DNA of 64,000 nt from Streptomyces bambusae (GCF_019400985.1 NZ_WTFF01000002.1:1-64000); one strand, 5' to 3'; positions 16,601-26,130 are shown, counted from the stretch's first letter. Numbers and translations are program-made. Notes: generated by a model from the sequence alone, not told the origin.

Positions 16601-16632
16601 GAGCCGGGCCGTGGAACGCCACGGCCCGGCTC
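16601..16632. terminator. Strong hairpin terminator for xylA
   Basis: A perfect 14-bp stem, GAGCCGGGCCGTGG / CCACGGCCCGGCTC, with the tetraloop AACG, lies 14 nt past the xylA stop. Confidence 0.85.
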
Positions 16633-16646
16633 ACGGGCACACCGGC

Positions 16647-17819
16647 TCAGCGGGCGCCGAGGAGGTGTTCGAGGGCGAGCTGGTCGAGTTGCTCGAAGGC
16701 CATGCCGCGGCGGGCGGCGGCATCGACGTCGAACTCGTCGAAGGCGGACCTGTCGGCCAGGAGACCGGCCAGGCCGTCCTCGGCGGTGGGGAGGGCGAGT
16801 TTGGGCAGCCGGGAGGCGGCGAGCGCGGCCTGGACCTCCGGATCGGACCGGAAGGCGCGGGAACGCTCCGCCAGAAGCAGGTAGTTGCGCATGCAGGCGG
16901 CCGCCGAGGCCCAGACCCCGGCGGAATCCTCGGTGCGCGGCGGCTTGAAGTCGAAGTGACGGGGGCCGTCGTAGCCGGCCGACTCCAGCAGGTCGACCAG
17001 CCAGAAGGCCTGGCGCAGGTCGCCCGCGCCGAAGCGCAGGTCCTGGTCGTACTTGATGCCGCTCTGCCCGTTGAGGTCGATGTGGAACAGCTTGCCGTGC
17101 CACAGGGCCTGGGCGATGCCGTGCGGGAAGTTCAGCCCGGCCATCTGCTCGTGGCCGACCTCCGGGTTGAGGCCGACCCGGTCGGGGTGCTCCAACTCAT
17201 TGATGAACGCCAGGGCGTGGCCGATGGTGGGCAGGAGGATGTCGCCGCGCGGCTCGTTCGGCTTGGGCTCGATCGCGAAGCGCAGGTCGTAGCCCTGGCT
17301 GTCGACGTACTCGCCCAGCAGGTCGAAGGCCTCCTTCAACCGGTCGAGGGCGGTGCGCACGTCCTTGGCCGCGCCCGACTCGGCGCCCTCGCGGCCGCCC
17401 CAGGCGACGTAGACCGAGGCGCCGAGTTCCACGGCCAGGTCGATGTTGCGGATCGTCTTGCGCAGCGCGTACCGGCGTACGTCCCGGTCGTTGGCGGTGA
17501 AGGCGCCGTCCTTGAACACCGGGTGGGTGAAGAGGTTGGTGGTGGCCATCGGCACCTTCAGCCCGGCCGTGTCGAGTGCGGTCCGGAAGCGCTTGACCGC
17601 CTGCTCGCGGGCGGCGTCGCCGGCGGCGAAGGGGATCAGGTCGTCGTCGTGGAACGTGACGCCGTAGGCGCCGAGCCCGGCCAGCCGCTCCACGGTCTCG
17701 ACCGGGTCGAGGGCGGGTCGGGTGGCGTCGCCGAAGGGGTCCCGCCCCTGCCAGCCGACGGTCCACAGGCCGAAGGTGAACCTGTGCGCGGGGGAGGGGA
17801 CGAGCGGGTCGCTGGTCAT
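16647..17819 (-). CDS. xylA: Xylose isomerase
   Basis: A 390-residue class I xylose isomerase converting D-xylose to D-xylulose (and glucose to fructose). Catalytic His in [12 protein letters not shown]; metal ligands in [46 protein letters not shown] and [22 protein letters not shown]-like loop present as [13 protein letters not shown]. Its length and ATG start agree with the well-known Streptomyces enzymes. It is divergent from xylB across a 91-bp gap with an inverted repeat, the standard Streptomyces xylose arrangement. Confidence 0.97.
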   Translation of the reverse strand: MTSDPLVPSPAHRFTFGLWTVGWQGRDPFGDATRPALDPVETVERLAGLGAYGVTFHDDDLIPFAAGDAAREQAVKRFRTALDTAGLKVPMATTNLFTHPVFKDGAFTANDRDVRRYALRKTIRNIDLAVELGASVYVAWGGREGAESGAAKDVRTALDRLKEAFDLLGEYVDSQGYDLRFAIEPKPNEPRGDILLPTIGHALAFINELEHPDRVGLNPEVGHEQMAGLNFPHGIAQALWHGKLFHIDLNGQSGIKYDQDLRFGAGDLRQAFWLVDLLESAGYDGPRHFDFKPPRTEDSAGVWASAAACMRNYLLLAERSRAFRSDPEVQAALAASRLPKLALPTAEDGLAGLLADRSAFDEFDVDAAARRGMAFEQLDQLALEHLLGAR

Positions 17820-17843
17820 GGGCGCTCCGGATCGGGCCGAGGT

Positions 17844-17871
17844 CTATTTGTAATGGCGAAAAACAAATTAG
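17844..17871. promoter_or_regulatory. Inverted repeat in the xylA-xylB divergent promoter (probable XylR/ROK operator)
   Basis: ATTTGT (17846-17851) and ACAAAT (17863-17868) are inverted around an 11-nt spacer; with flanks, CTATTTGT pairs with ACAAATTAG. It is by far the most AT-rich patch in this region and resembles ROK-family XylR operators. It overlaps the -35/-10 region that would serve xylB (TAGTAT at 17869-17874). Confidence 0.7.
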
Positions 17872-17910
17872 TATGCCGAGACGCCAGAAGGAACCCCACC
17901 GGAGGAACGC

Positions 17911-19341
17911 ATGGCTGCTCAGCGTGTCGTGATCGGTGTCGACAGCTCGACCCAGTCCACCAAGGCCCTCGCCGTCGACCTGGAAACCGGCGCCGTCCTG
18001 GGCGAGGGCCGCGCCGCGCACGCCGTCAGCGCGGGCGCCGGACGCGAGAGCGACCCCGAACAGTGGTGGCGGGCACTCGCCGAGGCCGTGGCAGGCACCG
18101 GCTGGGCGGATCGCGCCGCCGCCTGCTCGATCGCCGGCCAGCAGCACGGCCTGGTCACCCTCGACACGGCCGGCCGGCCGGTGCGCCCGGCACTGCTGTG
18201 GAACGACGTCCGCTCCGCCCCGCAGGCCACCGGACTCGCAGCCGCCTTCGGCGCGGCAGAGCTCGCCCGCCGCACCGGCAGCGTCCCGACGGCCGCCTTC
18301 ACCTCCGCCAAGTGGGCCTGGCTGCGCGCGAACGAGCCTGCCGCCGCCGACCGCGTCACCGCGGTCCGGCTTCCCCACGACTTCCTGACGGAGCGGCTGA
18401 CCGGTGAGGCGGTGACGGACCGCGGTGACGCCTCGGGAACCGGCTGGTGGGGCCCGGACGGCTACGACCAGGACGTCCTCGCCCGGATCGGTCTCGACCC
18501 CGGGCTGCTGCCGCAGGTCCTCCCGCCGGGCGCCCGGGCGGGCCTCGTCCGTGGCGGGATGCCACTGCGCGAGGGCGCGCTGGTGGCCACCGGGACCGGG
18601 GACAACATGGCCGCCGCCCTCGGGCTGGGCCTGACCCCCGGACGTCCGGTGCTGAGCCTCGGTACCTCCGGCACCGTCTACGCCGTCGGCCGGACGCGGC
18701 CCGCCGACCCGACCGGAACCGTGGCCGGCTTCGCCGATGCCCTCGGCGGCTGGCTGCCGCTCGCCTGCACGCTCAATTGCGCCCTCGCCGTCGACCGCTT
18801 CGCCGCCCTCGTCGGCCGCGACCGCGAGGACGTCGAAGGAGGCGGCACGGTGGTGGTGCTTCCCTACCTGGACGGCGAGCGCACCCCGGACCTCCCGGGC
18901 GCTTCCGGCCTGGTCCATGGTCTGCGCCACGACACCACACCGGGGCAGCTGCTCCAGGCCGCCTACGACGGCGCCGCCCACGCCCTGCTCGCGGCCCTGG
19001 ACGACGTACTGCGCGCCGGAGGCGAGAACCCTGCCCCCGACGAACCACTGCTGCTGATCGGCGGCGGAGCCCGCGGCGCGGCCTGGCAGCGGACCGTCCT
19101 GCGACTGTCCGGCCGAGCGGTCCAGGTGCCCGCGGCCCGGGAACTGGTCGCGCTCGGCGCAGCCGCCCAGGCCGCCGCACTGCTCACCGGTGAGCCCGCC
19201 GACGCTGTCGCCCGGCGCTGGCGGACCGCCGAGGGCCGGGTACTGGAGCCCGTACCCCGGGACGACGACACGCTCGAACGGATCACCAGTACGCTGCGGC
19301 GGGCGCGGGCCTTGCAGGAGGTGCCGCCGGAAGGACGATAG
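17911..19341 (+). CDS. xylB: Xylulokinase
   Basis: A 476-residue FGGY-family kinase that phosphorylates D-xylulose to D-xylulose-5-phosphate. N-terminal ATP-binding strand VVIGVDSSTQSTKALAVDL; substrate loop AACSIAGQQHGLVTLD and PALLWNDVRS; catalytic Asp region TDRGDASGTGWWGPDGYD; C-terminal actin-like ATPase fold with LSLGTSGTVYAVG and LLLIGGGARGAAWQ. ATG start after GGAGGA. Followed after 13 nt by the ROK regulator, so the two are co-transcribed. Confidence 0.96.
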   Translation: MAAQRVVIGVDSSTQSTKALAVDLETGAVLGEGRAAHAVSAGAGRESDPEQWWRALAEAVAGTGWADRAAACSIAGQQHGLVTLDTAGRPVRPALLWNDVRSAPQATGLAAAFGAAELARRTGSVPTAAFTSAKWAWLRANEPAAADRVTAVRLPHDFLTERLTGEAVTDRGDASGTGWWGPDGYDQDVLARIGLDPGLLPQVLPPGARAGLVRGGMPLREGALVATGTGDNMAAALGLGLTPGRPVLSLGTSGTVYAVGRTRPADPTGTVAGFADALGGWLPLACTLNCALAVDRFAALVGRDREDVEGGGTVVVLPYLDGERTPDLPGASGLVHGLRHDTTPGQLLQAAYDGAAHALLAALDDVLRAGGENPAPDEPLLLIGGGARGAAWQRTVLRLSGRAVQVPAARELVALGAAAQAAALLTGEPADAVARRWRTAEGRVLEPVPRDDDTLERITSTLRRARALQEVPPEGR

Positions 19342-19354
19342 GAAGGCCGGGTCG

Positions 19355-20575
19355 ATGACCGTGATCGGCAGGGCGGGCGGGAGTGGGGAGACCGCGCCCG
19401 CCTCGCAGCAGGGGATGCGCCGGAAGAACCTCGCGGCGGTGACCGGCGCGGTCGCCGCGCACGGCCCGCTCTCCCGGGCGGACGTCGCCGGACACACGGG
19501 CCTGACCAGGCCGGCCGTCTCCTCCCTGGTCGACGAGCTCATCGGCCGCGGCGCGCTGACCGAGACGGCAGCCCCGCCCAGCGGACGCGTCGGCCGCCCC
19601 GGGCGGGCACTGGCCCTGAACGACCGGGGTCCCGCCGGCCTCGGCCTGGAGATCGGCGTCACCCATCTCGCCGCGTGCATCGTGGACCTGCGCGGTGAAC
19701 CCCGCGTGTGGCGTCGGGTGGAGCGCGCCAACGCGGGCAGGCCGGCCGGGCAGGTACTCGCGGAGGCCGCCGCGCTGGGCGCCGACGCGGAGTCCGAGGC
19801 CGCCGCACTCGGCCTGCGTGTCGAAGGCCGCGTCCTGGCCGTGCCGGGGGTGGTGCCGAACGCCCCGGGCGGACTGGTCGCGAACGCCCCCAACCTCGGC
19901 TGGCAGGCCGTCCGACCCGCCGACCACTGGCCCGACCCCGCCACCGTGCCCGAGCCGGAGAACGAGGCCAACCTCGGGGCGCTCGCCGAGCTGCGGCAGC
20001 AGGGAGACCCCGCCGAGACCTTCGTCCACGTCTCCGCCGAGGCCGGAATCGGCGCCGCACTGGTCATCGGCGGGCAGCTGTTCCGGGGCGCCCGCGGTTT
20101 CGCGGGCGAACTCGGCCACCTGCCCGTCCACCCGGAGGGCGCACCGTGTCCCTGCGGGGCACGCGGCTGCCTGGAGCAGTACGCGGGCGAAGCGGCCGTA
20201 CTGCGCGAGGCCGGGCTGTCAGGCGCCGGCGACCCGGTGACCCTGCTGGCCGAGCGGGCAGCCGCCGGGGACGCGGCGACCCTGCGCGCCCTGGACCGTG
20301 CCGGCCGGGCCCTGGGCCTCGCCCTCGCCTCGGCGGTGAACCTCGTCGACCCGGACGGCCTCGTTCTGGGCGGCGCCTACGCCGAACTCGCCGACCGGCT
20401 CCTCCCGCCGATGCGCGCCGAACTCGCCGCCCGGGTCACCGTCCGGCCCTGGACCCCGGAGGCGGTACGGCCCTCAGCCCTGGGGCGCCGCGGACCGGTA
20501 CTGGGCGCGGCATGGTCGACCGTCCAGCAGATCATCGCCGACCCCACCCGCCTGCCCGTCCGGCCACAGCGCTAG
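19355..20575 (+). CDS. xylR: ROK-family repressor, probable XylR
   Basis: A 406-residue ROK (Repressor/ORF/Kinase) protein. N-terminal winged helix: MRRKNLAAVTGAVAAHGPLS, ADVAGHTGLTRPAVSSLVDE. The sugar-kinase-like domain has an acidic metal/sugar region ENEANLGALAELRQQG, HVSAEAGIGAALVIGGQLF, EXGH-like GELGHLPVHPEG and the zinc motif CPCGARGCLEQYAG. It is encoded directly downstream of xylB (ATG 19355 after GGAAGG). XylR of this type represses xyl genes and releases the operator when xylose binds; the inverted repeat at 17844 is the likely site. The stop codon TAG lies within the terminal repeat of the MITE-like element that follows. Confidence 0.9.
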   Translation: MTVIGRAGGSGETAPASQQGMRRKNLAAVTGAVAAHGPLSRADVAGHTGLTRPAVSSLVDELIGRGALTETAAPPSGRVGRPGRALALNDRGPAGLGLEIGVTHLAACIVDLRGEPRVWRRVERANAGRPAGQVLAEAAALGADAESEAAALGLRVEGRVLAVPGVVPNAPGGLVANAPNLGWQAVRPADHWPDPATVPEPENEANLGALAELRQQGDPAETFVHVSAEAGIGAALVIGGQLFRGARGFAGELGHLPVHPEGAPCPCGARGCLEQYAGEAAVLREAGLSGAGDPVTLLAERAAAGDAATLRALDRAGRALGLALASAVNLVDPDGLVLGGAYAELADRLLPPMRAELAARVTVRPWTPEAVRPSALGRRGPVLGAAWSTVQQIIADPTRLPVRPQR

Positions 20576-20779
20576 GGCCTGTCGTCAAATTCCCGTCTGC
20601 CCCGCGACGCTCCCCCAGCTACCGCTGGGAGGTGCCCCCAGGCACGCACTCTCGCCGCACCGGACGAAACCCCAAGTACGGTCCAGTACGAGGGCTTCCG
20701 CCCGGCACGCCGAGAGCACGCACCAGACGCCGCGGGGCCGCCCTTCGGGCGACGACGGGAATTTGACGACAGGCCCTAG
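20572..20779. mobile_element. 208-bp MITE-like element with 26-bp perfect terminal inverted repeats
   Basis: Left end 20572-20597 and right end 20754-20779 are exact inverted copies (CTAGGGCCTGTCGTCAAATT + CCCGTC). The interior has no real gene but contains the stem CCCAGCTACCGCTGGGAGG and GC-rich dyads seen in Streptomyces repeat families. CTAG at the very ends may be the duplicated or recognised target. It supplies the last base of the xylR stop codon and ends 14 nt from the bglC stop, so it sits exactly between two convergent genes and could act as a bidirectional terminator. Confidence 0.85.
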
Positions 20780-20793
20780 ACGCGAGCCCCGGG

Positions 20794-22236
20794 CTACGCG
20801 TCGCCGGGAGCGTGCAGCTCTCCCGTCCGGGCCACGCGGGAGTACCAGCGCGCGCTCGATTTGGGGGTGCGCTGCAGGGTGTCGTAGTCGACGTGGACGG
20901 CGCCGAACCGTTTGGCGTAGCCGTACGCCCACTCGAAGTTGTCGAGCAGCGACCACAGGAAGTAGCCGCGCACGTCCGCCCCGTCCGTGATCGCCCGGTG
21001 CACGGCGTCGAGGTGCGCGTGGACGTAGGCGGCGCGCTGCGGGTCGTGGACCGTGCCGTCCTGCCCGATCTCGTCCTCGTACGCGGCGCCGTTCTCGCTG
21101 ATGACGAGCGGCAGGCCCGGATACCGGGCGGTGGTGCGGGTGAGCAGGTCGTAGAGCGCGCTCGGGTCGACCGGCCAGCCCATCGCGGTGCGTTCGCCCG
21201 GGGCGCGGTGGAAGGCGACCTCGTCCGCGCCCGGCCAGGGGGAGTGCTCGCTGTTGCCGTGGCCGTCGTCCTGCGGCCGTGCCGCGCCCTTCGCGACGTG
21301 CGAAACCACCGTCGGCGTGTAGTAGTTGACGGCCAGCAGGTCCAGCCGTTGCTGGATCGCCGCGGTGTCGCCGTCCCTGACGAAGGCCCAGTCGGTCAGG
21401 TGCGCGGTGTCGGCGAGGAGGTCCTCGGGGTAGGCGCCCTCCAGCATCGGGCCCAGCCAGATCCGGTTGCCCACGGCGTCGATGCGGCGCGCCGCTTCCC
21501 GGTCCTCGGCCGAAGGGCTCAGCGGGCGGACCTCGTGGAGGTTGAGGGAGACCGCGAGCTGAGCGTCTGCGGGCAGGGCGGACCGCAGCGCCCGGACGGC
21601 GAGGCCGTGGCCGAGGTTGAGGTGGTGGGCGGCACGGAGGGCGGCGACCGGATCGGTGCGGCCCGGGGCGTGGACGCCGGAGCCGTAGCCGAGGAACGCG
21701 CTGCACCAGGGCTCGTTGAGCGTGATCCAGCGCCCCACCCGGTCTCCGAGGGCCTCGGCGACGAGGGTCGCGTACTCGGCGAACCGCTCGGCGGTCGAGC
21801 GTTCCGGCCAGCCTCCCGCGTCCTCCAGTTCCTGGGGCAGATCCCAGTGGTAGAGGGTCAGGGCGGGGGCGATGCCGGCAGCGAGCAGTTCGTCGACGAG
21901 CCGTCGGTAGAAGTCCAGGCCCTTCTGGACGGCGGGTCCCCGGCCCGTCGGCTGCACGCGTGACCAGGAGACGGAGAACCGGTAGGCGTTCAGGCCGAGT
22001 TCGGACATGAGCCGGACGTCCTCGGAATACCGGTGGTAGTGGTCCACCGCCACGTCCCCGGTATGGCCCTCGAAGACCTTGCCGGGCGTGTGCGAGAAGG
22101 TGTCCCAGATGGACGGGGTCCGGCCGTCCTCGCGGGCGGCGCCCTCGATCTGGTACGCGGCCGTGGCCGTGCCCCACAGGAAGTCGGGCGGGAAGGTGCG
22201 GGTGGCGGTGAGTGGCCGGGTCTCGGACGCGGTCAT
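20794..22236 (-). CDS. bglC: GH1 beta-glucosidase (cellobiose hydrolysis)
   Basis: A 480-residue intracellular GH1 enzyme. Acid/base Glu in [15 protein letters not shown] and nucleophile Glu in [16 protein letters not shown]-terminal [15 protein letters not shown] and [11 protein letters not shown]; aglycone region [31 protein letters not shown] near the end. No signal peptide: it hydrolyses imported cellobiose/cellotriose. I chose the ATG at 22236 because the family homology begins 11 residues later; the longer frame would encode low-complexity sequence. It is last in the ceb cluster, and a CebR-like box overlaps its 5' end. Confidence 0.95.
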   Translation of the reverse strand: MTASETRPLTATRTFPPDFLWGTATAAYQIEGAAREDGRTPSIWDTFSHTPGKVFEGHTGDVAVDHYHRYSEDVRLMSELGLNAYRFSVSWSRVQPTGRGPAVQKGLDFYRRLVDELLAAGIAPALTLYHWDLPQELEDAGGWPERSTAERFAEYATLVAEALGDRVGRWITLNEPWCSAFLGYGSGVHAPGRTDPVAALRAAHHLNLGHGLAVRALRSALPADAQLAVSLNLHEVRPLSPSAEDREAARRIDAVGNRIWLGPMLEGAYPEDLLADTAHLTDWAFVRDGDTAAIQQRLDLLAVNYYTPTVVSHVAKGAARPQDDGHGNSEHSPWPGADEVAFHRAPGERTAMGWPVDPSALYDLLTRTTARYPGLPLVISENGAAYEDEIGQDGTVHDPQRAAYVHAHLDAVHRAITDGADVRGYFLWSLLDNFEWAYGYAKRFGAVHVDYDTLQRTPKSSARWYSRVARTGELHAPGDA

Positions 22237-22237
22237 A

Positions 22238-22251
22238 GGAGAGCGCTCCCA
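22238..22251. promoter_or_regulatory. CebR-like box abutting the bglC start codon
   Basis: GGAGAGCGCTCCCA matches TGGGAGCGCTCCCA at 12 of 14 positions and begins 2 nt before the ATG of bglC. Its position overlaps where the Shine-Dalgarno would be, and no other good ribosome site is visible. Confidence 0.6.
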
Positions 22252-22394
22252 ACGCAGGTTCGGACAGAGGGGTGCCGGACAGAGGGGTGCCGGATGGAGT
22301 CGTGCCGGACGAAGCCCGCACCGCAAGGACACGGTGCCGGAAGGCGGGGCGCGAACAGACCGGCCGGGTCGGCCGTGGCTCGACGAGCGGCGCG

Positions 22395-23291
22395 TCAGTT
22401 CTTGACGGCGCCGGCGGTGATGCCGCCCACGACGTGCTTGCCGAGTACGGCGAAGACCAGGAGCAGCGGCAGTGTGGATATGAGTGCGCCGGTCAGTACG
22501 ACGGCCTGGTCGACGGTGTGGTGGCCCGCGCCGAGGCCGGCCAGGGCGACCTGGAGAGTGGGGTTGCCGTCGGGGGTCAGTGCGATGAAGGGCCAGAAGA
22601 AGTCGTTCCAGGCCTGGACGAAGACGAGCATGCCGAGGACCGCCATCGCGGGCCGTGCTACGGGGAACACCACGTGCCAGATGATGCGCAGGCTGTGCGC
22701 CCCGTCCATCCTGGCCGCCTCCACGAGTTCTGCGGGGAGTGCCTCGATGAGGTACTGGCGCATGAAGAACACGCCGAAAGCGGCGACCAGCGAGGGCAGG
22801 ACGACCGACTGGAGCTGGTCGACCCAGCCGAGGTCGGTGATGATCCGGTAAAGCGGGATCACGCTGAGCTGCGGCGGAATCGTCATGGTGGCCACCACGA
22901 GCGCCAGCAGGGCGCCGCGGCCCTTGAAGGGCAGCTTGGCGAAGGCGAAGCCGGCCAGGGTGGAGAACAGGACGGTGGACAGGGACACCAGCCCGGCCAC
23001 GATCGTCGTGTTGACCAGCGCCTCGCCCATGTCGACCTGGTTCCAGGCGAAGGAGAGGTTGTCGAGGAGCCGGGGGCCGGGCAGGAGCGGGGCCGGGGCC
23101 TCGACCACGCGCTCGCCCGAATGGGAGGCGGCGACGAGGTTCCAGTACAGCGGGAAGAGGGAGACGAGGGCGGCCAGGCCGAGCAGGACGTAGGTCAGCG
23201 GTCCCGCGTGGTGCTGACGGCCGGCCGACGGGCGGAGCCGCCTGGCGCGCGGCGCCGCGGCGCGGGGCGTCGTGTCGAGTGTGCGGGCCAT
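22395..23291 (-). CDS. cebG: Cello-oligosaccharide ABC permease CebG
   Basis: A 298-residue inner-membrane permease (MalG/CUT1 type) with six hydrophobic segments and the EAA loop [21 protein letters not shown]-terminal [18 protein letters not shown] is typical of CebG. The start at ATG 23291 lies 4 nt after the cebF stop; the longer in-frame start at 23321 would overlap cebF. It takes in cellobiose and cellotriose together with CebE, CebF and the shared ATPase MsiK, whose gene is not in this window (normal in Streptomyces). Confidence 0.92.
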   Translation of the reverse strand: MARTLDTTPRAAAPRARRLRPSAGRQHHAGPLTYVLLGLAALVSLFPLYWNLVAASHSGERVVEAPAPLLPGPRLLDNLSFAWNQVDMGEALVNTTIVAGLVSLSTVLFSTLAGFAFAKLPFKGRGALLALVVATMTIPPQLSVIPLYRIITDLGWVDQLQSVVLPSLVAAFGVFFMRQYLIEALPAELVEAARMDGAHSLRIIWHVVFPVARPAMAVLGMLVFVQAWNDFFWPFIALTPDGNPTLQVALAGLGAGHHTVDQAVVLTGALISTLPLLLVFAVLGKHVVGGITAGAVKN

Positions 23292-23295
23292 GAGG

Positions 23296-24348
23296 TCAGC
23301 TCCCCGCCTTCGTGCGTTCATTGCGGCTGCGGCCGCGGCCGCGGCCGCGGTTCGAGCGGGAGACCAGGGCCTGGATCCCGCCGATGATCAGGAGGAGCAG
23401 GAGCATGACCCAGGCGATGGCGGAGGCCTGGCCCAGCGCGCCGGTGACCCAGCCCTTCTCGTACATGAGCAGGCTCAGGGTCTGGAACTGGTTCCCACTG
23501 CCGCCGCTGATGCCGATGCTGCCGCCGAAGAGCATCGGCTCGCCGAAGAGCTGGGTGGCGCCGATGGTGGAGACGACGACGGTGAAGAGGATCGTCGGCC
23601 GGATGGAGGGGATGGTGACGCTGAGGAACTGCCGCAGTCGCGACGCCCCGTCCAGCGCTGCGGCCTCGTAGAGGTCCTGCGGTACGGCCTGCATCGCCGC
23701 CAGGTAGATGAGCGCGTTGTAGCCCGTCCAGCGCCACGTCACGATCACCGAAATCGCGATCTGCGCGGGCCACTTGGAGGACTCCCAGGCGACCGGGTCG
23801 AAGCCCAGCCAGCCGAGCGCCGTGTTGATCAGACCGTAGTCGGTGTTGAAGAGCTGGGCGAAGACGAGCGTCGCGGCCGCGATGGAGGTGGCGTACGGGG
23901 CGAGGACGGCCACCCGGAAGAAGCCCCGGCCGCGGAGTTTGTAGTTGAGCAGATGAGCCAGGCAGAGCGCCATCAGCAGCTGGGGGACGGTCGAGATCAC
24001 CCCGATGGTGAAGGTGTTGGCGAGAGCGTTCCAGAAGAACTCGCTGGTCGCCAGCGCGCTGTAGTTCCCCAGCCCCCTCCACTGCGCGCTACCCCCGAGT
24101 TCGACCCGGTGGAGCGAGAGCCAGCCCGTGTAGATCAGGGGAAAGAGGCCGAAGGCCGCGAAGGTGAGGAAGAAGGGAGCGATGAAGACGTACGGGGCCG
24201 CCTTGAGGTCGAGGCGGTAGAGCGTGCTGCGCCAACCGCTCCGGCCGGCGGGCCGCTGGCTGTGGGAGCCGGGGCCGGCGCTGGAGCCCGGGGCTTGTGC
24301 GGCGGGCGGCGCGGAGCCGCCGCCCGTCGCCCGTACGGAGGTGGCCAC
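23296..24348 (-). CDS. cebF: Cello-oligosaccharide ABC permease CebF
   Basis: A 350-residue MalF-type permease. After a 50-residue Gly/Ser/Pro-rich N-terminus come six membrane segments: YVFIAPFFLTFAAFGLFPLI is the first, LLMALCLAHLL and ATLVFAQLFNTDYGLINTA follow, with EAA loop LYEAAALDGASRLRQFLSVT. The GTG at 24348 follows GGAAGGAAG; the preceding frame is low complexity. It ends in an odd Arg/Gly run (NRGRGRGRSRN). Second gene of the cebEFG operon, 111 nt after cebE. Confidence 0.9.
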   Translation of the reverse strand: MATSVRATGGGSAPPAAQAPGSSAGPGSHSQRPAGRSGWRSTLYRLDLKAAPYVFIAPFFLTFAAFGLFPLIYTGWLSLHRVELGGSAQWRGLGNYSALATSEFFWNALANTFTIGVISTVPQLLMALCLAHLLNYKLRGRGFFRVAVLAPYATSIAAATLVFAQLFNTDYGLINTALGWLGFDPVAWESSKWPAQIAISVIVTWRWTGYNALIYLAAMQAVPQDLYEAAALDGASRLRQFLSVTIPSIRPTILFTVVVSTIGATQLFGEPMLFGGSIGISGGSGNQFQTLSLLMYEKGWVTGALGQASAIAWVMLLLLLIIGGIQALVSRSNRGRGRGRSRNERTKAGS

Positions 24349-24459
24349 GGGGGGCTTCCTTCCAGGTCGATGCGTGCAGTGATGCGGTGGTGCGGACGAT
24401 CGACGGCCCGCCTCACCCGCGGGAGGCAGCGGGTGGCGGCGGGCCGTCACACTCCCCGG

Positions 24460-25821
24460 TTACCGGTCGATCTTGTCGTTGACCAGCTTCCTGACGTTCT
24501 CCCAGGCCTTCGCCGGGTCGGTGCCGCGCTGCTCGATGTCGAGGATGCCGTTGTCGGTGAGGAAGGTCTTCACCTGGCCGTCCCAGCGGCTGATCGGGGC
24601 GGGCGTGACGCCGGCCGCGGCCTGCGAGTAGATCTTGCCGATCGGGGTGTCGCCGAAGTACGGCATCTTGGCGTCCTGAACCGCCGGGGAGGCGAGCGTG
24701 TCCTTGGAGGAGGGGATGTTGCCGTTCACCGCGAAGACCTTGGCGTGCTGGGCCGGGGCGGTGAGCCACGCGGCGAGCTCGGCCGCCTCCTTGGCGTGCT
24801 TGCCCGACTTCGGCACGGCGAGGAAGGAGCCGCCCCAGTTCCCGGCGACGGGCGGAGCGGCGATGTCCCACTTCCCCCGGTTCTCCGGGCCCGCCTGGTC
24901 CTTGATGATGCCCGTCATCCAGCTGGGGCAGGCGACGGTGGCGAACTTCGAGTTCTTGAAGGCCGCGTTCCAGGTGCCCTTCTCGTCGAACTGGCGCAGC
25001 TTGGCGGTCAGTTCGCCCTTCGCTGCCGCGACGGCGGTGTCCCAGGCCTTCTTCACGCCCGGGCTGTTCTCGTAGTCCAGCTCGCCCTTGGTGTTGGCGT
25101 ACTGGACGGCCTCGCTGGAGATCACGGCGTTGAACAGGCCGCCGGCGGAGTCGTGGAAGGCGGTCCCGGCCGGGGCGTTCTTCTTGTACGTCTCACCGGC
25201 CGCCATGAACTTCGACCAGTCGCCCGCCCAGAGCGCGGAGACCTCGGCGCGATCGGTCGGCAGCTTGGCCTGGGCGAAGAGGTCCTTGTTGTAGCAGATG
25301 GCCATCGGGCCGATGTCCGTGCCGAGGCCGATGACCTTGCCGTCGGCCGTGGTGGCCTGCTTGACCTTCCAGTCGAGGAACGCGCCGAGGTCCGCGCCAC
25401 CCGTCTTGCCCAGGTCGGCCCACTTGTCCGCCATCGCGGGGCTGGTCGCCTCGGCGATGTACCCCACCTCCAGGGCCTGGATGTCCGCGAGACCGCTGTT
25501 GCGGGAGAGGCGCAGCTTGAGCGTGTCCCAGTACTTCTGGGCGTCCGCGACGTTCGACTCTTCGATCTTGATGTTCGGGTGGGTCTTCTCGTACTCGGCG
25601 TAGAGCTTGGCCCCGGTCGCGTCGTCGTAGCCGAAGGAACCGAAGGTACCGATCCGCAGCGTGATCTGCTTGCCGCCGGCCGCGCCGTCGCCCTTGCCGT
25701 TGTCGCCGTCACCGCCGCAGCCGGTCAGCAGGGCCGCGCCGGTCGACACGACGGCGACCGCGGCGACCACGTTGATCACGGTGCGGCGTCCGCGTCCGCG
25801 TCTGCTGCTGGAAGTCCGCAT
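24460..25821 (-). CDS. cebE: Cello-oligosaccharide-binding lipoprotein CebE
   Basis: A 453-residue extracellular solute-binding lipoprotein. It has a basic N-terminus (RRGRGRRTVIN), a hydrophobic core and lipobox GAALLTGCGGDG (Cys35). The mature part is an SBP_bac_1 fold: LRIGTFGSFGYDDATGAKLY, PNIKIEESNVADAQKYWDTL, AICYNKDLFAQAKLPTDRAE. ATG 25821 is followed by a normal signal peptide; the in-frame upstream extension overlaps the CebR box and is not credible. It binds cellobiose and cellotriose in the high-affinity Streptomyces system. Confidence 0.93.
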   Translation of the reverse strand: MRTSSSRRGRGRRTVINVVAAVAVVSTGAALLTGCGGDGDNGKGDGAAGGKQITLRIGTFGSFGYDDATGAKLYAEYEKTHPNIKIEESNVADAQKYWDTLKLRLSRNSGLADIQALEVGYIAEATSPAMADKWADLGKTGGADLGAFLDWKVKQATTADGKVIGLGTDIGPMAICYNKDLFAQAKLPTDRAEVSALWAGDWSKFMAAGETYKKNAPAGTAFHDSAGGLFNAVISSEAVQYANTKGELDYENSPGVKKAWDTAVAAAKGELTAKLRQFDEKGTWNAAFKNSKFATVACPSWMTGIIKDQAGPENRGKWDIAAPPVAGNWGGSFLAVPKSGKHAKEAAELAAWLTAPAQHAKVFAVNGNIPSSKDTLASPAVQDAKMPYFGDTPIGKIYSQAAAGVTPAPISRWDGQVKTFLTDNGILDIEQRGTDPAKAWENVRKLVNDKIDR

Positions 25822-25940
25822 TCCACTCTCCTCGTCCAAGGTGCTGCTCGTCGTGCGCCATGGGGGACCGGCGGGCTGTTCGCGGCTCGGCCAGGGGCCC
25901 GCCCGGACCTTGATGTGAAAGCCGTTGTCGCACCCTTGGA

Positions 25941-25954
25941 TGGGAGCGCTCCCA
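25941..25954. promoter_or_regulatory. CebR operator upstream of cebE (perfect 14-bp palindrome)
   Basis: TGGGAGCGCTCCCA, identical to the published CebR-box consensus, 120 nt upstream of the cebE ATG. A minus-strand TTGACA at 25992-25997 lies upstream and is a candidate -35. Confidence 0.92.
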
Positions 25955-26116
25955 CGTCGTTGCCGGAAGGTTGCTGCCTGACGGGTGTGGGTGTCAAGAG
26001 ATGAACACGAATTCATTACGCAGGGGTTTCCGGCGCGCGCTTGCCGCCACTTCTCGGGTGCAGCTCGTCGGGGGTGAACGCGGGCGTGTGCGTGTCCACG
26101 GAATAACGCGTAGTGT

Positions 26117-26130
26117 GGGAGCGCTCCCAC
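26117..26130. promoter_or_regulatory. CebR operator upstream of cebR (perfect 14-bp palindrome)
   Basis: A second exact TGGGAGCGCTCCCA, 95 nt before the cebR start, indicating autoregulation; with the 25941 copy it brackets the divergent promoter region 25822-26224. Confidence 0.9.

Noticed and set aside
23325-23360. GGCCGCGGCCGC run at the cebF 3' end as a regulatory repeat
   Set aside because: It encodes the Arg/Gly tail of CebF (NRGRGRGRSRN); simple-sequence coding is the easier explanation.
21900-26004. Several long plus-strand frames across the ceb operon
   Set aside because: They are antisense to cebEFG and bglC with Gly/Val/Arg-rich shadow composition and no motifs.
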